From Roseobacter sp. SK209-2-6 (GTDB taxonomy: Bacteria > Pseudomonadota > Alphaproteobacteria > Rhodobacterales > Rhodobacteraceae), in NCBI RefSeq assembly GCF_000169455.1, contig NZ_AAYC01000001.1, forward strand, positions 141,001 through 205,000: 64,000 bases of DNA. The letters run 5' to 3'. How positions within the stretch are numbered: position 1 is the first letter of the stretch; the number at the start of each line of letters is the position of its first letter. The notes below the pieces were generated by a model, which was given only the letters and a program-made list of their open reading frames with translations, was not told the origin of the DNA and ran no database searches. Position numbers and translations under genes: made by a program. Shown here piece after piece: positions 27,740 to 36,847 of this stretch.

Positions 27740-28724
27740 GATCAAGATCCTGACAGAGGCCGAGCTGCGCCAGCTGGTGTCTCTGGATGCGGATGCGGTG
27801 GACTGTGTCGAGCAGGGTTTTACCACGCTGGCCGGCGGTAAGGTGGTGATGCCGCCGATCATGACCCTGCCGGTGCCGGATCATAACGGCGAGGTCTGCG
27901 TGAAGACCGCCTATGTGCCGGGGATCGACAGCTTTGCGATGAAGATGAGCCCCGGCTTCTTTGACAACCCCAAGATCGGCCTGCCCAGCACCACGGGTCT
28001 GATGGTGGTCTTCTCCAGCCAGACCGGCCTTCTTGAGGCACTGCTGCTGGACAATGGCTATCTGACCGATGTGCGCACCGCTGCCGCCGGGGCGGTGGCC
28101 GCGCGGCATCTGGCGCGTGAGGACGCGGCCCATGTCTGTATTATCGGCGCAGGAGTGCAGTCAAAGATGCAGCTCATGGCCATGACGCTGGTGCGCGATA
28201 TCAAAAGCGCGGTGATCTGGGCGCGGGATGCAGCCAAGGCCGAGACCCTGGCCAATGACCTGCGCGCAGAGCTGGACATCGAGATCACGACCAGCACAGA
28301 CATCGCCCAGGCCGTCGCCGCAGCCGATATCGTCGTCACCACCACCCCCGCAGCCGAACCTGTCGTGATGGCGGACTGGCTGCAGCCGGGCCAGCTGGTT
28401 GTCGCCATGGGCTCGGACCAGGAGCACAAATGCGAGCTGGAGCCCGCCTGCCTGACCAGGGCGGATCTCTATGTGCCCGACAGCCAGGCGCAATGCGCCC
28501 TTAAGGGGGAGCTGCGCAGCGCCATCAGCGCCGGGCTGTTCAGTGCAGAGCACAGCTTTCCCGAACTGGGTCAGATCACCTCCGGCCAGGCCCCGGGCCG
28601 CCAGTCAGACAGTGATCTGATCATTGCCGACCTCACCGGCACCGGTGTTCAGGACACCGCCATCGCCACCCTAGCAGGTAGCCGCGCAAAAGCCGTGGGT
28701 GCCGGTTCCACTTTCACCAGCTGA
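27732..28724 (+). CDS. eutC: Ectoine utilisation protein EutC (ornithine cyclodeaminase family)
   Basis: A 330-residue NAD-binding protein of the ornithine cyclodeaminase/mu-crystallin family. VCVKTAYVPGIDSFAMKMSPGF carries the substrate-binding Lys region, and AHVCIIGAGVQSKMQLMAM is the Rossmann loop. VTTTPAAEPVVMADWLQPGQLVVAMGSDQEHKCEL is the domain end. The ATG at 27732 follows AGGAGGCGC inside the end of eutB. It likely acts with EutA and EutB on hydroxyectoine. Confidence 0.9.
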   Translation: MPEIKILTEAELRQLVSLDADAVDCVEQGFTTLAGGKVVMPPIMTLPVPDHNGEVCVKTAYVPGIDSFAMKMSPGFFDNPKIGLPSTTGLMVVFSSQTGLLEALLLDNGYLTDVRTAAAGAVAARHLAREDAAHVCIIGAGVQSKMQLMAMTLVRDIKSAVIWARDAAKAETLANDLRAELDIEITTSTDIAQAVAAADIVVTTTPAAEPVVMADWLQPGQLVVAMGSDQEHKCELEPACLTRADLYVPDSQAQCALKGELRSAISAGLFSAEHSFPELGQITSGQAPGRQSDSDLIIADLTGTGVQDTAIATLAGSRAKAVGAGSTFTS

Positions 28725-28743
28725 TCAATCAGGATTTACCCGT

Positions 28744-29931
28744 ATGGCAGACCCCAAGCTGTATTTCTCCCGCGCTGAATACCAGCAGCGCTTGGACAAA
28801 ACCCGCGCCGAGATGTCCCGGCGCGGTGTTGATCTTTTGATCGTCACCGATCCTTCGAACATGAACTGGCTGACCGGCTATGACGGCTGGTCCTTCTATG
28901 TGCATCAATGCGTGGTGCTGACCCTAGAGGGAGAGCCCCTCTGGTACGGGCGCGGCCAGGATGCCAATGGCGCCCTGCGCACCTGTTTTATGGATCCCGC
29001 CAATATCATCGGTTATCCGGATCACTACGTGCAGTCCACAGAACGCCACCCGATGGACTACCTTGCCGCGCAGCTGAAGGACCGCGGGCTGGACAGCGGT
29101 GTGATCGGCGTTGAGATGGACAATTACTATTTCACCGCTGCCGCCTATGCCTCTTTGCAGGCGCATCTGCCGAATGCGCGCTTTGCCAATACCAATTCCC
29201 TGGTCAATTGGCAGCGGGCGGTGAAATCCGAGGCAGAGCTTACCTATATGCGCCAGGCGGGCAAGCTCGTTGAACGCATGCATCAGCGGATCTTTGAGCG
29301 TGTCGAGCCGGGGATGCGCAAATGCGATCTGGTGGCGGACATTTATGATGCGGCCCTGCGCTATGACGCAGAGCTGGGCTTTGGCGGCGACTATCCCGCC
29401 ATCGTGCCACTCTTGCCCTCGGGGCCGGATGCTGCCGCGCCGCATCTCACCTGGGACGATCTGCCGATGAAGTCGGGCGAAGGCACCTTTTTTGAGATCG
29501 CCGGGGTCGTGCACCGCTACCACTGTCCGCTGTCGCGCACGGTGTTCCTGGGCAAGCCGACGCAGACCTTCCTGGATGCGGAAAAAGCCGTGCTGGAGGG
29601 CATGGAAGCGGGGCTTGCGGTGGCCAAGGCAGGCAATACCTGTGAGGACATCGCCAAGGCCTTCTTCAAGGTGCTGAAGACATACGGCATCGAAAAGGAC
29701 AACCGCACCGGCTATCCGATCGGCGTCTCTTACCCGCCGGACTGGGGCGAGCGAACCATGTCGCTGCGCCCGGGTGACACCACGGTCTTGCAGGAGAACA
29801 TGACTTTCCACTTCATGACCGGTCTCTGGATGGAGGACTGGGGTTTTGAGATCACCGAAAGCATCCGCATCGGGGCAGACGGGCCGGAGTGCCTGTCCGA
29901 TGTGCCGCGCAAAATGCTGGTAAAGGACTGA
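28744..29931 (+). CDS. eutD: Ectoine hydrolase (DoeA/EutD)
   Basis: Opens the ectoine ring to N-acetyl-diaminobutyrate. The 395-residue protein has the creatinase/M24 layout: an N-terminal domain with DLLIVTDPSNMNWLTGYDGWSFYVHQ and a C-terminal pita-bread domain from about residue 165 (MRQAGKLVERMHQRIFE), including FFEIAGVVHRYHCPLSRTVFLG and TGYPIGVSYPPDWGE. The usual aminopeptidase metal ligands are not all evident, as in creatinases. ATG 28744 lies 20 nt after eutC; eutE begins 3 nt after its stop. Confidence 0.93.
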   Translation: MADPKLYFSRAEYQQRLDKTRAEMSRRGVDLLIVTDPSNMNWLTGYDGWSFYVHQCVVLTLEGEPLWYGRGQDANGALRTCFMDPANIIGYPDHYVQSTERHPMDYLAAQLKDRGLDSGVIGVEMDNYYFTAAAYASLQAHLPNARFANTNSLVNWQRAVKSEAELTYMRQAGKLVERMHQRIFERVEPGMRKCDLVADIYDAALRYDAELGFGGDYPAIVPLLPSGPDAAAPHLTWDDLPMKSGEGTFFEIAGVVHRYHCPLSRTVFLGKPTQTFLDAEKAVLEGMEAGLAVAKAGNTCEDIAKAFFKVLKTYGIEKDNRTGYPIGVSYPPDWGERTMSLRPGDTTVLQENMTFHFMTGLWMEDWGFEITESIRIGADGPECLSDVPRKMLVKD

Positions 29932-29934
29932 CCC

Positions 29935-30927
29935 ATGAAGGAAAATCCGATTTCCCCCACCATTCCGCTGGATCAGGACGGGGTGCACCATGGCTTCCTG
30001 AAACTGCCCTACAGCCGCGATGATTCCGCTTGGGGCTCGGTGATGATCCCACTCACGGTAATCAAACACGGCGAGGGGCCGACGGCGCTGCTGACCGGCG
30101 CCAACCATGGCGATGAGTACGAAGGCCCGATTGCGCTACAGGAACTGGCGGCGACCACCAAGGCTGAGGATGTGACCGGTAGACTGATCATTGTTCCGGC
30201 CTTCAATTACCCGGCCTACCGGGCTGGCAGCCGGACTTCGCCCATCGACAAGGGCAATATGAACCGGTCCTTCCCGGGCCGCCCCGACGGCACCGTGACC
30301 GAGAAGATCGCGGATTACTTCCAGCGCACATTGCTGCCCATGGCGGATCTGGCGGTGGATTTCCACTCCGGCGGAAAGACGCTGGATTTTGTCCCCTTCG
30401 CGGCCGCGCATATCCTCGATGATAAGGCCACGCAGGAGGCCTGCTTTGCCGCGATGAAGGCCTTCAATGCGCCCTATTCGGTGGAGCTGTTGGAGATCGA
30501 CAGCGCGGGCATGTATGACACCGCGGTTGAGGAGATGGGCAAGGTGCTGGTCACCACCGAGCTGGGTGGCGGCGGCTCATCCACGGCGCGCAGCAATGCC
30601 ATCGCCAAGAAGGGCCTGCGCAATGTGCTGATCCATGCGGGCATTCTGCAGGGTGAGATGCAGCTGGATCAGACCGTCAACCTGACCATGCCTGATGATG
30701 ATTGCTTCCTGTTCAGCGAGGGCGATGGGCTGTTTGAGATCATGGCCGATCTGGGCGAAGAGGTGGCCAAGGGGGATCTGGTGGCACGGGTCTGGCCGCT
30801 GGACCGCACCGGTGAGGCGCCGGTGGAATACCGGGCCCGCCGCGCCGGCTTGGTGATCAGCCGCCATTTCCCCGGGCTGATCAAATCCGGCGACTGTGTG
30901 GCCGTTGTCGGCGTCACCGGTGGCTGA
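29935..30927 (+). CDS. eutE: N-alpha-acetyl-diaminobutyrate deacetylase (DoeB/EutE)
   Basis: Removes acetate from the product of EutD to give diaminobutyrate. It is a zinc enzyme of the succinylglutamate desuccinylase/aspartoacylase family, 330 residues. Zinc ligands are His and Glu in TGANHGDEYEGP and His in LAVDFHSGGKTLDFVP, and the catalytic Glu is probably in VTTELGGGGSS. The C-terminal beta domain resembles a biotinyl-like fold (GEEVAKGDLVARVW). It is tightly packed after eutD. Confidence 0.93.
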   Translation: MKENPISPTIPLDQDGVHHGFLKLPYSRDDSAWGSVMIPLTVIKHGEGPTALLTGANHGDEYEGPIALQELAATTKAEDVTGRLIIVPAFNYPAYRAGSRTSPIDKGNMNRSFPGRPDGTVTEKIADYFQRTLLPMADLAVDFHSGGKTLDFVPFAAAHILDDKATQEACFAAMKAFNAPYSVELLEIDSAGMYDTAVEEMGKVLVTTELGGGGSSTARSNAIAKKGLRNVLIHAGILQGEMQLDQTVNLTMPDDDCFLFSEGDGLFEIMADLGEEVAKGDLVARVWPLDRTGEAPVEYRARRAGLVISRHFPGLIKSGDCVAVVGVTGG

Positions 30928-30940
30928 TAAGGCAAAAGAT

Positions 30941-31420
30941 ATGCAACTGGACCGGCGCGATCTCGAAATTTTGCGCGTGCTCTCGACCGAGGGCCGCATC
31001 ACCAAGGCCGCGCTGGCCGAACGGATCGGCCTGTCGCCGACCCCCTGCTGGGACCGGCTGAAAAAGCTGGAGCAGGCCGGATTGATCGAAGGCTACGGCG
31101 CCCGCATCAATCTGAAAAAACTCGCCCCCCATGTGACCGTCTTTGTTGCGGCCGAAATCGCGGATCACACCGCTGCCAGCTTCCGCGCCTTTGAGGCTGC
31201 TATGCAGCGGTATGAGGAGGTCATGGCCTGCTGGGCTCTGGGCGGCGGCTTTGACTACCTCTTGCAGATCGTCACTCGCGACATCGACGCCTACCAGCGG
31301 CTGATCGACGAGATGCTCGATGCCCGCATCGGCCTATCCCGCTATTTTACCTATGTGGTGACCAAACCCGTCAAAGGTGCCACTGCGCCGCCCCTGGATA
31401 TTCTGCTGGGCAAAGACTGA
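30941..31420 (+). CDS. asnC: AsnC/Lrp-family regulator of the ectoine cluster (DoeX type)
   Basis: A 159-residue feast/famine regulator. The helix-turn-helix is ILRVLSTEGRITKAALAERIGLSPTPCWDRLKKLEQAGLIEGY, and the RAM ligand-binding domain includes VMACWALGGGFDYLLQIVTRDIDAYQRLIDE. The ATG at 30941 starts the standard QLDRRDLEIL segment; a GTG 45 nt upstream would lie in eutE. DoeX in other ectoine users responds to pathway intermediates; here it would be a second regulator beside EnuR. Confidence 0.92.
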   Translation: MQLDRRDLEILRVLSTEGRITKAALAERIGLSPTPCWDRLKKLEQAGLIEGYGARINLKKLAPHVTVFVAAEIADHTAASFRAFEAAMQRYEEVMACWALGGGFDYLLQIVTRDIDAYQRLIDEMLDARIGLSRYFTYVVTKPVKGATAPPLDILLGKD

Positions 31421-31533
31421 ACCGGCACCTTCCGGGGGGCGTCCAGTGGATTCCTCTGGAACCCCTGCAAACTTCAGTCACTTCCTCCCCTGTAAACAGG
31501 CAGATTCCTCTGTAAGAAATCTGGAGGACAATC

Positions 31534-33009
31534 ATGACAGAGACCGCTCTCTCTGCCCGCACCGAAATTGCCGACAAGGCTCTTGTGCGTTCTTTTTCCT
31601 ATATAAACAACAAATGGTGCAGTGGCGCCAATGGTGAGACCTTCCCGGTCTCCGACCCGGCGGACGGGGCTGAACTGGGCCATGTTGCCAGTCTTTCCGC
31701 AGAAGAATCCTCTGCCGCGGTTGATGCCGCCCAGGCAGCATTTCCTGTTTGGTCAGGGCTGTTGCCGCAGGAACGTGCCGCAATCTTGCGCCGCTGGTTC
31801 GAGCTGCAGCTGCAGCATAAGGAAGACCTGGCTCACATCATGGTGCTGGAACAGGGCAAACCCCTGTCGGAAGCACGCGGCGAGATCGACTATGGCGGCG
31901 CCTTTGTGGAGTTCTATGCCGAGGAGGCCAAACGCCCCAATATCGAGGGCGTCACCAGCCACCTGCCCGATGCAGAAGTCGAGCTCTGGCGTGAGCCGGT
32001 TGGTGTCGCAGCACTGATCACGCCGTGGAACTTCCCCTCTGCCATGCTGACCCGCAAGGCCGCTGCCGCGCTGGCGGCGGGCTGCACCGTGGTGGCGCAT
32101 CCTTCGGGTGAGACCCCCTTCAGCGCCCTGGCCCTGGCGGAGCTGGCGGAGCGCGCGGGCTTCCCGCCGGGGGTGTTCAATGTTGTGACCGGCAAGGCCT
32201 CAACCGTGGTGGAGCCCTGGACCCGCGATGCCCGGGTACGCGCTCTCTCCTTCACCGGGTCTACCGCTGTGGGCAAGCTCCTGTACCGCCAGTCCGCGGA
32301 TACGGTGAAACGGCTGGTGATGGAGTTGGGCGGCCACGCGCCGGTGATTGTCTTCAAGGGCTGCGATCTGGACAAGGCCGTTGATGAGGCCATCAAGGCG
32401 AAATTCGCCACCTCCGGCCAGGATTGCCTCGGCGCCAACCGGATCTTTGTGGAACGCCCCGTCTACGGCGAATTCTGCGCCAAATTCACCGCAGCATCCA
32501 AGGCACTGACCATCGGTCGGGGCATGGAAGACTGCGACCTCGGCCCGCTGATGAACGAAAAAGCGGTGCAAAAACAGGAAGAGCATGTGGCCGATGCCCT
32601 GGCCAAGGGCGCTAAACTTGCCTGCGGCGGCAAGCGCCATTCGCTGGGACCGCTGTTCTATGAGGCCACGGTTCTTACGGATGTGCCCGCAGATGCGCTG
32701 ATCATGTCGGAGGAAACCTTTGGGCCCGTGGCCCCCATCACCGCCTTTGATACCGAAGAAGAAGTGGTCGCCCGCGCCAATGACAGCGAATACGGGCTGG
32801 TGGCCTATCTCCACAGCCATGACCCGCGCCGCATCTACCGCCTCAGCCGCGCCTTGCAATATGGCATGGTGGCGGTGAACCGCACCAAAGTGACCGGCGC
32901 GCCAATCCCTTTCGGCGGCACTAAGCAATCCGGGCTGGGCCGCGAAGGGGCGCGCCTCGGAATGGAAGAATTCACCGAAATCAAATACATCTGCCGCGAC
33001 TGGGCCTGA
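31534..33009 (+). CDS. ssd: Aldehyde dehydrogenase of the ectoine pathway (Ssd/DoeC)
   Basis: Oxidises aspartate semialdehyde, made from diaminobutyrate, to aspartate in the cell's ectoine route; by family it resembles NAD(P)-dependent succinate-semialdehyde dehydrogenases. The 491-residue protein has TPWNFPSAMLTRKAAAALAAG, FTGSTAVGKLLYRQSA, catalytic Glu in MELGGHAPVIVF and Cys in SGQDCLGANRIFVE. GGAGGAC precedes the ATG. It is 113 bp after asnC, a larger gap than elsewhere in the operon, so an internal promoter is possible. Confidence 0.92.
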   Translation: MTETALSARTEIADKALVRSFSYINNKWCSGANGETFPVSDPADGAELGHVASLSAEESSAAVDAAQAAFPVWSGLLPQERAAILRRWFELQLQHKEDLAHIMVLEQGKPLSEARGEIDYGGAFVEFYAEEAKRPNIEGVTSHLPDAEVELWREPVGVAALITPWNFPSAMLTRKAAAALAAGCTVVAHPSGETPFSALALAELAERAGFPPGVFNVVTGKASTVVEPWTRDARVRALSFTGSTAVGKLLYRQSADTVKRLVMELGGHAPVIVFKGCDLDKAVDEAIKAKFATSGQDCLGANRIFVERPVYGEFCAKFTAASKALTIGRGMEDCDLGPLMNEKAVQKQEEHVADALAKGAKLACGGKRHSLGPLFYEATVLTDVPADALIMSEETFGPVAPITAFDTEEEVVARANDSEYGLVAYLHSHDPRRIYRLSRALQYGMVAVNRTKVTGAPIPFGGTKQSGLGREGARLGMEEFTEIKYICRDWA

Positions 33010-33037
33010 GCCCGCTGGCAAATCGTAAGGAAAAGAC

Positions 33038-34411
33038 ATGCTGAAGAATGACCAACTCGACCAGTGGGACCGCGAGAATTTCTTTCACCCTTCAACCCAT
33101 CTGGCCCAGCACGCCCGCGGCGAAAGCCCCAACCGGGTGATCAAGACTGCCTCCGGCGTTTTTATCGAGGACCGCGACGGCAACCGGCTGCTGGATGCCT
33201 TTGCCGGGCTCTATTGCGTCAACGTCGGCTACGGGCGCCAGGAGATCGCCGAGGCCATCGGTGATCAGGCCAAGGAGCTGGCCTATTACCACTCTTACGT
33301 TGGCCACGGCACCGAGGCCTCGATCACCCTGTCCAAGATGATCCTGGACCGGGCGCCGAAGAATATGTCCAAGGTCTATTTCGGCCTTGGCGGCTCTGAC
33401 GCGAATGAAACCAACGTCAAGCTGATCTGGTATTACAACAACATCCTGGGCCGCCCGGAGAAGAAGAAGATCATCTCCCGCTGGCGCGGCTATCATGGCT
33501 CGGGCCTGATCACCGGCTCGTTGACCGGGTTGGAGCTGTTCCACAAGAAGTTCGACCTGCCGGTGGAACAGGTGATCCACACCGAGGCGCCCTATTACTA
33601 CCGCCGGGACAATCTGGACCAGAGCGAAGAGCAGTTCGTGGCCCATTGCGCGGCGGAGCTGGAAGCGCTGATCGAGCGCGAAGGCGCAGACACTATCGCC
33701 GCCTTCATCGGCGAGCCGGTTCTGGGCACCGGTGGCATTGTGCCGCCGCCCGCAGGCTATTGGGACGCCATTCAGGCGGTTCTGAAAAAGCACGACATCC
33801 TGCTGGTGGCGGATGAGGTTGTCACCGGGTTCGGGCGCCTTGGCAGCATGTTCGGCTCTGACCACTACGGCATCGAGGCCGACATCATCACCATCGCCAA
33901 GGGGCTGACCTCGGCCTATGCGCCGCTCTCCGGCTCGATCATTTCGGACAAGGTCTGGAAGGTGCTGGAGCAGGGCACGGATGAGAACGGACCGATCGGC
34001 CACGGCTGGACCTACTCTGCCCACCCTATCGGGGCCGCAGCCGGTGTTGCCAACCTCAAGCTGATTGACGATCTGAACCTGGTGCAAAACGCCGGCGAGG
34101 TGGGCGCCTATCTGAACGCTTGCATGGCAGAGGCGCTGTCGGGTCATGCCCATGTCGGTGAAGTGCGCGGTGAGGGGATGCTCTGTGCGGTGGAATTTGT
34201 GAAGGACAAGGACAACCGCACCTTCTTTGACGCTGCTGACAAGATCGGCCCGCAGATCTCGGCCAAGCTTTTGGAGCAGGACAAGGTCATTGCCCGCGCC
34301 ATGCCGCAGGGTGACATCCTGGGCTTCGCCCCGCCCTTCTGCCTGACACGCGCAGAGGCCGATCAGGTGGTTGCCGCAACCCAGAGGGCGGTCAAATCCG
34401 TGCTTGGGTGA
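33038..34411 (+). CDS. atf: Diaminobutyrate aminotransferase (Atf/DoeD)
   Basis: A PLP-dependent class III aminotransferase of 457 residues, predicted to convert diaminobutyrate to aspartate semialdehyde for Ssd. Conserved parts are DAFAGLYCVNVGYGRQEIAEA, SRWRGYHGSG, FIGEPVLGTGG, LVADEVVTGFGRLG and the PLP lysine in ITIAKGLTSAYAPLSG. It is the last gene of the operon and is followed by a GNRA-loop hairpin. The family includes omega-aminotransferases, so the assignment rests on the operon. Confidence 0.93.
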   Translation: MLKNDQLDQWDRENFFHPSTHLAQHARGESPNRVIKTASGVFIEDRDGNRLLDAFAGLYCVNVGYGRQEIAEAIGDQAKELAYYHSYVGHGTEASITLSKMILDRAPKNMSKVYFGLGGSDANETNVKLIWYYNNILGRPEKKKIISRWRGYHGSGLITGSLTGLELFHKKFDLPVEQVIHTEAPYYYRRDNLDQSEEQFVAHCAAELEALIEREGADTIAAFIGEPVLGTGGIVPPPAGYWDAIQAVLKKHDILLVADEVVTGFGRLGSMFGSDHYGIEADIITIAKGLTSAYAPLSGSIISDKVWKVLEQGTDENGPIGHGWTYSAHPIGAAAGVANLKLIDDLNLVQNAGEVGAYLNACMAEALSGHAHVGEVRGEGMLCAVEFVKDKDNRTFFDAADKIGPQISAKLLEQDKVIARAMPQGDILGFAPPFCLTRAEADQVVAATQRAVKSVLG

Positions 34412-34432
34412 TTGAGGCACAAATCAGGGAAA

Positions 34433-34452
34433 GGGCTGGCGAAAGCCGGCCC
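34433..34452 (+). terminator. Hairpin terminator candidate after atf
   Basis: GGGCTGGC and GCCGGCCC form an 8-bp stem with one G-T pair, closed by a GAAA tetraloop, 20 nt after the atf stop. The T-run is poor (GATTCGCGTTCTTC), so termination may be only partial. Confidence 0.55.
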
Positions 34453-35090
34453 GATTCGCGTTCTTCTGCAGGCTGCCGGATGCAAACAGATGTGCCTGGA
34501 AGGAAAGCCCGCATTTGGACCAAAAAATGCTCGCCACTCTCGCAAAGTGTTGACATCTGCCGTTGGAACAAATCTGAGGAACTTTCGCTTTGTCCTGCGA
34601 CTTGTGAATTCACAGTGTCAGATTTACTGTAACCTGCATGAACGGCTGCAATCTCCGCCGCGTCGCAAAATAAGATTCCCGCGGAGGTGCGGCCTTTTTT
34701 GCGCAGCGTGCGCTCGCAGCACAAAATTGAGAGGTCCGGAGAGGGCTGCCAGCGGTCCTTGATCCCAAACAAACGAATGGTCGCAAAGTCCCGCACCTTT
34801 CCCGTTCGATGACATTTGGCGGCTGCGCTCGCGGCGAAGGGTAGCCTTTTCCAGTGCGTGGGCGACACTCAGTTTTGGCCCTGCCACCAGATTCCGCGAC
34901 TTTGCAAATGAAGCTTTCTGCGCACCGCTGACACCTGTGCAGGTCGCATCATTGGGGAGTGCTCACCAGGGCTGATGAAGGGCTGCTTTCGGAAAATCAT
35001 CTCTGGCCGTGCGCAGGGGCAGCATCGTGAATGCTAAGCCCGGTCCCTGTGACCGCTAGGGGCTGAACGCGGAAAGAAGCGTCCCTTGCT
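34453..35090. other. Intergenic spacer before the first IS3 copy
   Basis: About 640 bp without a gene that can be supported. It holds short symmetric bits (for example GCGCAGCGTGCGCTCGCAGC near 34700). Base pattern resembles the other spacers of this window, which look like decayed sequence. Confidence 0.5.
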
Positions 35091-35146
35091 TGAGCCTCCC
35101 CAACTGAACTGGTCCACCGCTATGTTTAGGAACCGGAGGACCAAGA

Positions 35147-35431
35147 ATGGCAAACAAGCGACCAAAGCCCGAAGAGATTGTCTCGAAGTTGCGGCAGGTT
35201 GAAGTTCTGATGGGGCAAGGCATGCGCCGTCTGGACGCGATCAGACAGATCGGCGTTGTCGAACAGACCTATTATCGCTGGCGCAAGCAATACGGCGGAA
35301 TGGGCGTAGATCAACTGAAGGAACTGAAGCGTCTTCAGAAGGAGAACGACCGGTTGAGGCGAGCTGTGTCTGACCTGACGCTCGACAAGCTGATCTTGAC
35401 GGAGGCCGCAAAGGGAGTGATGGCCTTCTAG
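35147..35431 (+). CDS. IS3-family transposase OrfA (copy 1)
   Basis: A 94-residue DNA-binding subunit: KRPKPEEIVSKLRQVEVLMGQG and IRQIGVVEQTYYRWRKQYGGM make the helix-turn-helix. LKRLQKENDRLRRAVSDLTLDKLIL is a leucine-zipper-like segment that normally multimerises with OrfAB. It appears intact. In this group OrfB is made by frameshifting near the end of orfA. Confidence 0.92.
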   Translation: MANKRPKPEEIVSKLRQVEVLMGQGMRRLDAIRQIGVVEQTYYRWRKQYGGMGVDQLKELKRLQKENDRLRRAVSDLTLDKLILTEAAKGVMAF

Positions 35432-35706
35432 GAACTGATCCTGTGGATCAATTCAGGCCCGAACGGGCGGAGCCCCTGAGCCCTTCGCGTCGTCGTAAAT
35501 GCATCGACCATGTGCGGCAGGAGCTGGGTGTGTCTGAGCGTCGGGCCTGCCGCACTCTGGGTCAGCATCGAACGACGCAGCGCAAGGTGCCCCAAGGCCG
35601 GGCCGATGAAGAGCGTCTGACCGACGACATCATCGAACTGGCCGACCAATAGGGGCGCTATGGCTACCGCATGGTCACTGGCCTGCTGACCAACGCAGGC
35701 TGGCCC

Positions 35707-35747
35707 CCTCTCGGCAGATCGCTTCGCAATTGCCTGCCGGGCAATGT
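35707..35747 (+). repeat. 41-bp double-palindrome insert, site 1 (IS3 copy 1)
   Basis: It begins CCTCTCGG and ends near TGCCGGGCAATG. It is about 75-80% identical to the insert at 36158. A weak stem GATCGC/GCAATT and the palindrome TGCC-G-GGCA are adjacent. It interrupts orfB after a GGCTGGCC-like site. Exact edges are ambiguous by a base or two because of the C-run. Confidence 0.75.
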
Positions 35748-36157
35748 GTGAACCACAAGCGGGTCGAGCGTATCTGGCGGCGTGAAGGGCAGAAGGTTCC
35801 AGCTAAGCAACCGAAGAAGGGGCGGCTCTGGCTGAATGACGGATCATGCGTGCGGCTGCGGCCGGAATATCAGAACCATGTCTGGTCCTATGACTTCGTT
35901 CATTGCCGGACAGATGACGGGAAGGCGTTCCGGACGCTGAACATCATTGATGAGCACAGCCGGGAATGCCTGGCGATCAAGGTGAAGCGAAAGCTGAACT
36001 CTGTAGACGTGATTGATGCCCTGACGGATCTGTTCATCCTGCGTGGGGCGCCAGCCTTCATCCGGTCAGACAACGGTCCTGAGTTTGTGGCTCAAGCTGC
36101 CCGGAACTGGATTGCGGCCGTGGGTGCCAAGACCACCTATATCGAGCCTGGCTCACC

Positions 36158-36198
36158 CCTCTCGGGACATCGCCATGCGATGCCCTGCCGGGCAGTGC
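36158..36198 (+). repeat. 41-bp double-palindrome insert, site 2 (IS3 copy 1)
   Basis: It begins CCTCTCGGG. It contains the perfect stem CATCGC-cat-GCGATG followed by the palindrome CTGCC-G-GGCAG. It interrupts the codons for the conserved G-S-P-W-E-N of orfB after GGCTCACC. Confidence 0.78.
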
Positions 36199-36443
36199 AT
36201 GGGAGAACGGATACTGCGAAAGCTTCAATGGCCGGTTCCGGGACGAGCTGCTCGACGGGGAGATTTTCTATACCCTGCGTGAAGCCCAGATCCTGATCGA
36301 AGAATGGAGGAAACACTACAACACCAAACGGCCACACAGTGCATTGGGCTATCGCCCGCCAGCGCCAGAGGCAATCATCCCGATGAAAAGCAGGCCAATC
36401 ATCCACTAACAATCAACTTGGACCAGTCAGATGAGGCTGCTCA

Positions 36444-36847
36444 GAGACACGAAGAAGGAACGGGTCTGTGTCTAATGGCAAAACTGTGTGTCGCCCGACA
36501 AAAAGTTGTGGAACGCCACGAACCTTTGACTCAATCGACAGCCAAAGCCTCAAAAATGAGCAAATCATGTCATTCAATTCTGATCCAAACGTCAAGCATT
36601 TCTGATCCAATACCAAAAACGGACCTTCGTCGAAGCCGCATAACAAAAGCCCAGATTGAGAAAAGCGGCCATCCACCGAAAGGGAGACTTTGGCATCTTC
36701 GATGTGTTCTGCGCCAAGGGTGGCAAGTGACCCTCACAAGGTCATGCCAACTGTCCGTGAAGGACATTGGATGATGCACTGCTAAGCTGCAATTCGATTC
36801 AAAAAGCAGAGTTTGTTCGATGGCGCAACAAAACACGGTGTCGCATT
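36444..36847. other. Intergenic between IS3 copy 1 and a LysR gene
   Basis: About 400 bp with no supported gene. TTCTGATCCAA-type words recur near 36580 and 36603. GTTTGTTCGATGGCGCAAC near 36810 looks like the end of a decayed insertion sequence, but no partner end was found. Confidence 0.45.

Larger units (their letters stand above)
35443..36409 (+). pseudogene. IS3-family transposase OrfB (copy 1), broken by a stop and two 41-bp inserts
   Basis: The DDE transposase parts are all recognisable: SERRACRTLGQHRTTQRKVP, RLRPEYQNHVWSYDFVHCRTDDGKAF (first Asp), FIRSDNGPEFVAQAARNW (second Asp) and, in a later frame, GYCESFNGRFRDELL (Glu). Three lesions interrupt it. TAG at 35650 stands where Tyr is expected before GRYGYRM. 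41-bp insertions at 35707 and 36158 each shift the frame. Removing both inserts restores the expected joins (W-P-V-N-H-K-R and G-S-P-W-E-N-G-Y). The second IS copy shares all three lesions. Confidence 0.88.
35091..36443 (+). mobile_element. IS3-family insertion sequence, copy 1
   Basis: The 1,353-bp element has imperfect ends: TGAGCCTCCCCAACTGAACT on the left and, read inward from the right, TGAGCAGCCTCATCTGACTG. It carries orfA and a broken orfB in the usual IS3 order. No target duplication was seen. A second copy of exactly the same length lies at 45029 in the same orientation. The copies are near-identical apart from a cluster of differences at about 35395-35530 and a few at the left end. 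The 8.6 kb between them could move as a unit or be lost by recombination. Confidence 0.92.

Noticed and set aside
28924..30108. 394-residue open frame on the minus strand
   Set aside because: It is antisense to eutD and the start of eutE, both well supported.
33092..34420. 442-residue open frame on the minus strand
   Set aside because: It is exactly antisense to atf, which has clear aminotransferase motifs.
35650..36198. Programmed ribosome bypassing of the 41-bp inserts as the main explanation
   Set aside because: orfB also contains an ordinary TAG that bypassing of the inserts would not remove, so a dead gene carrying small insertions is the simpler reading. Kept only as a test idea.
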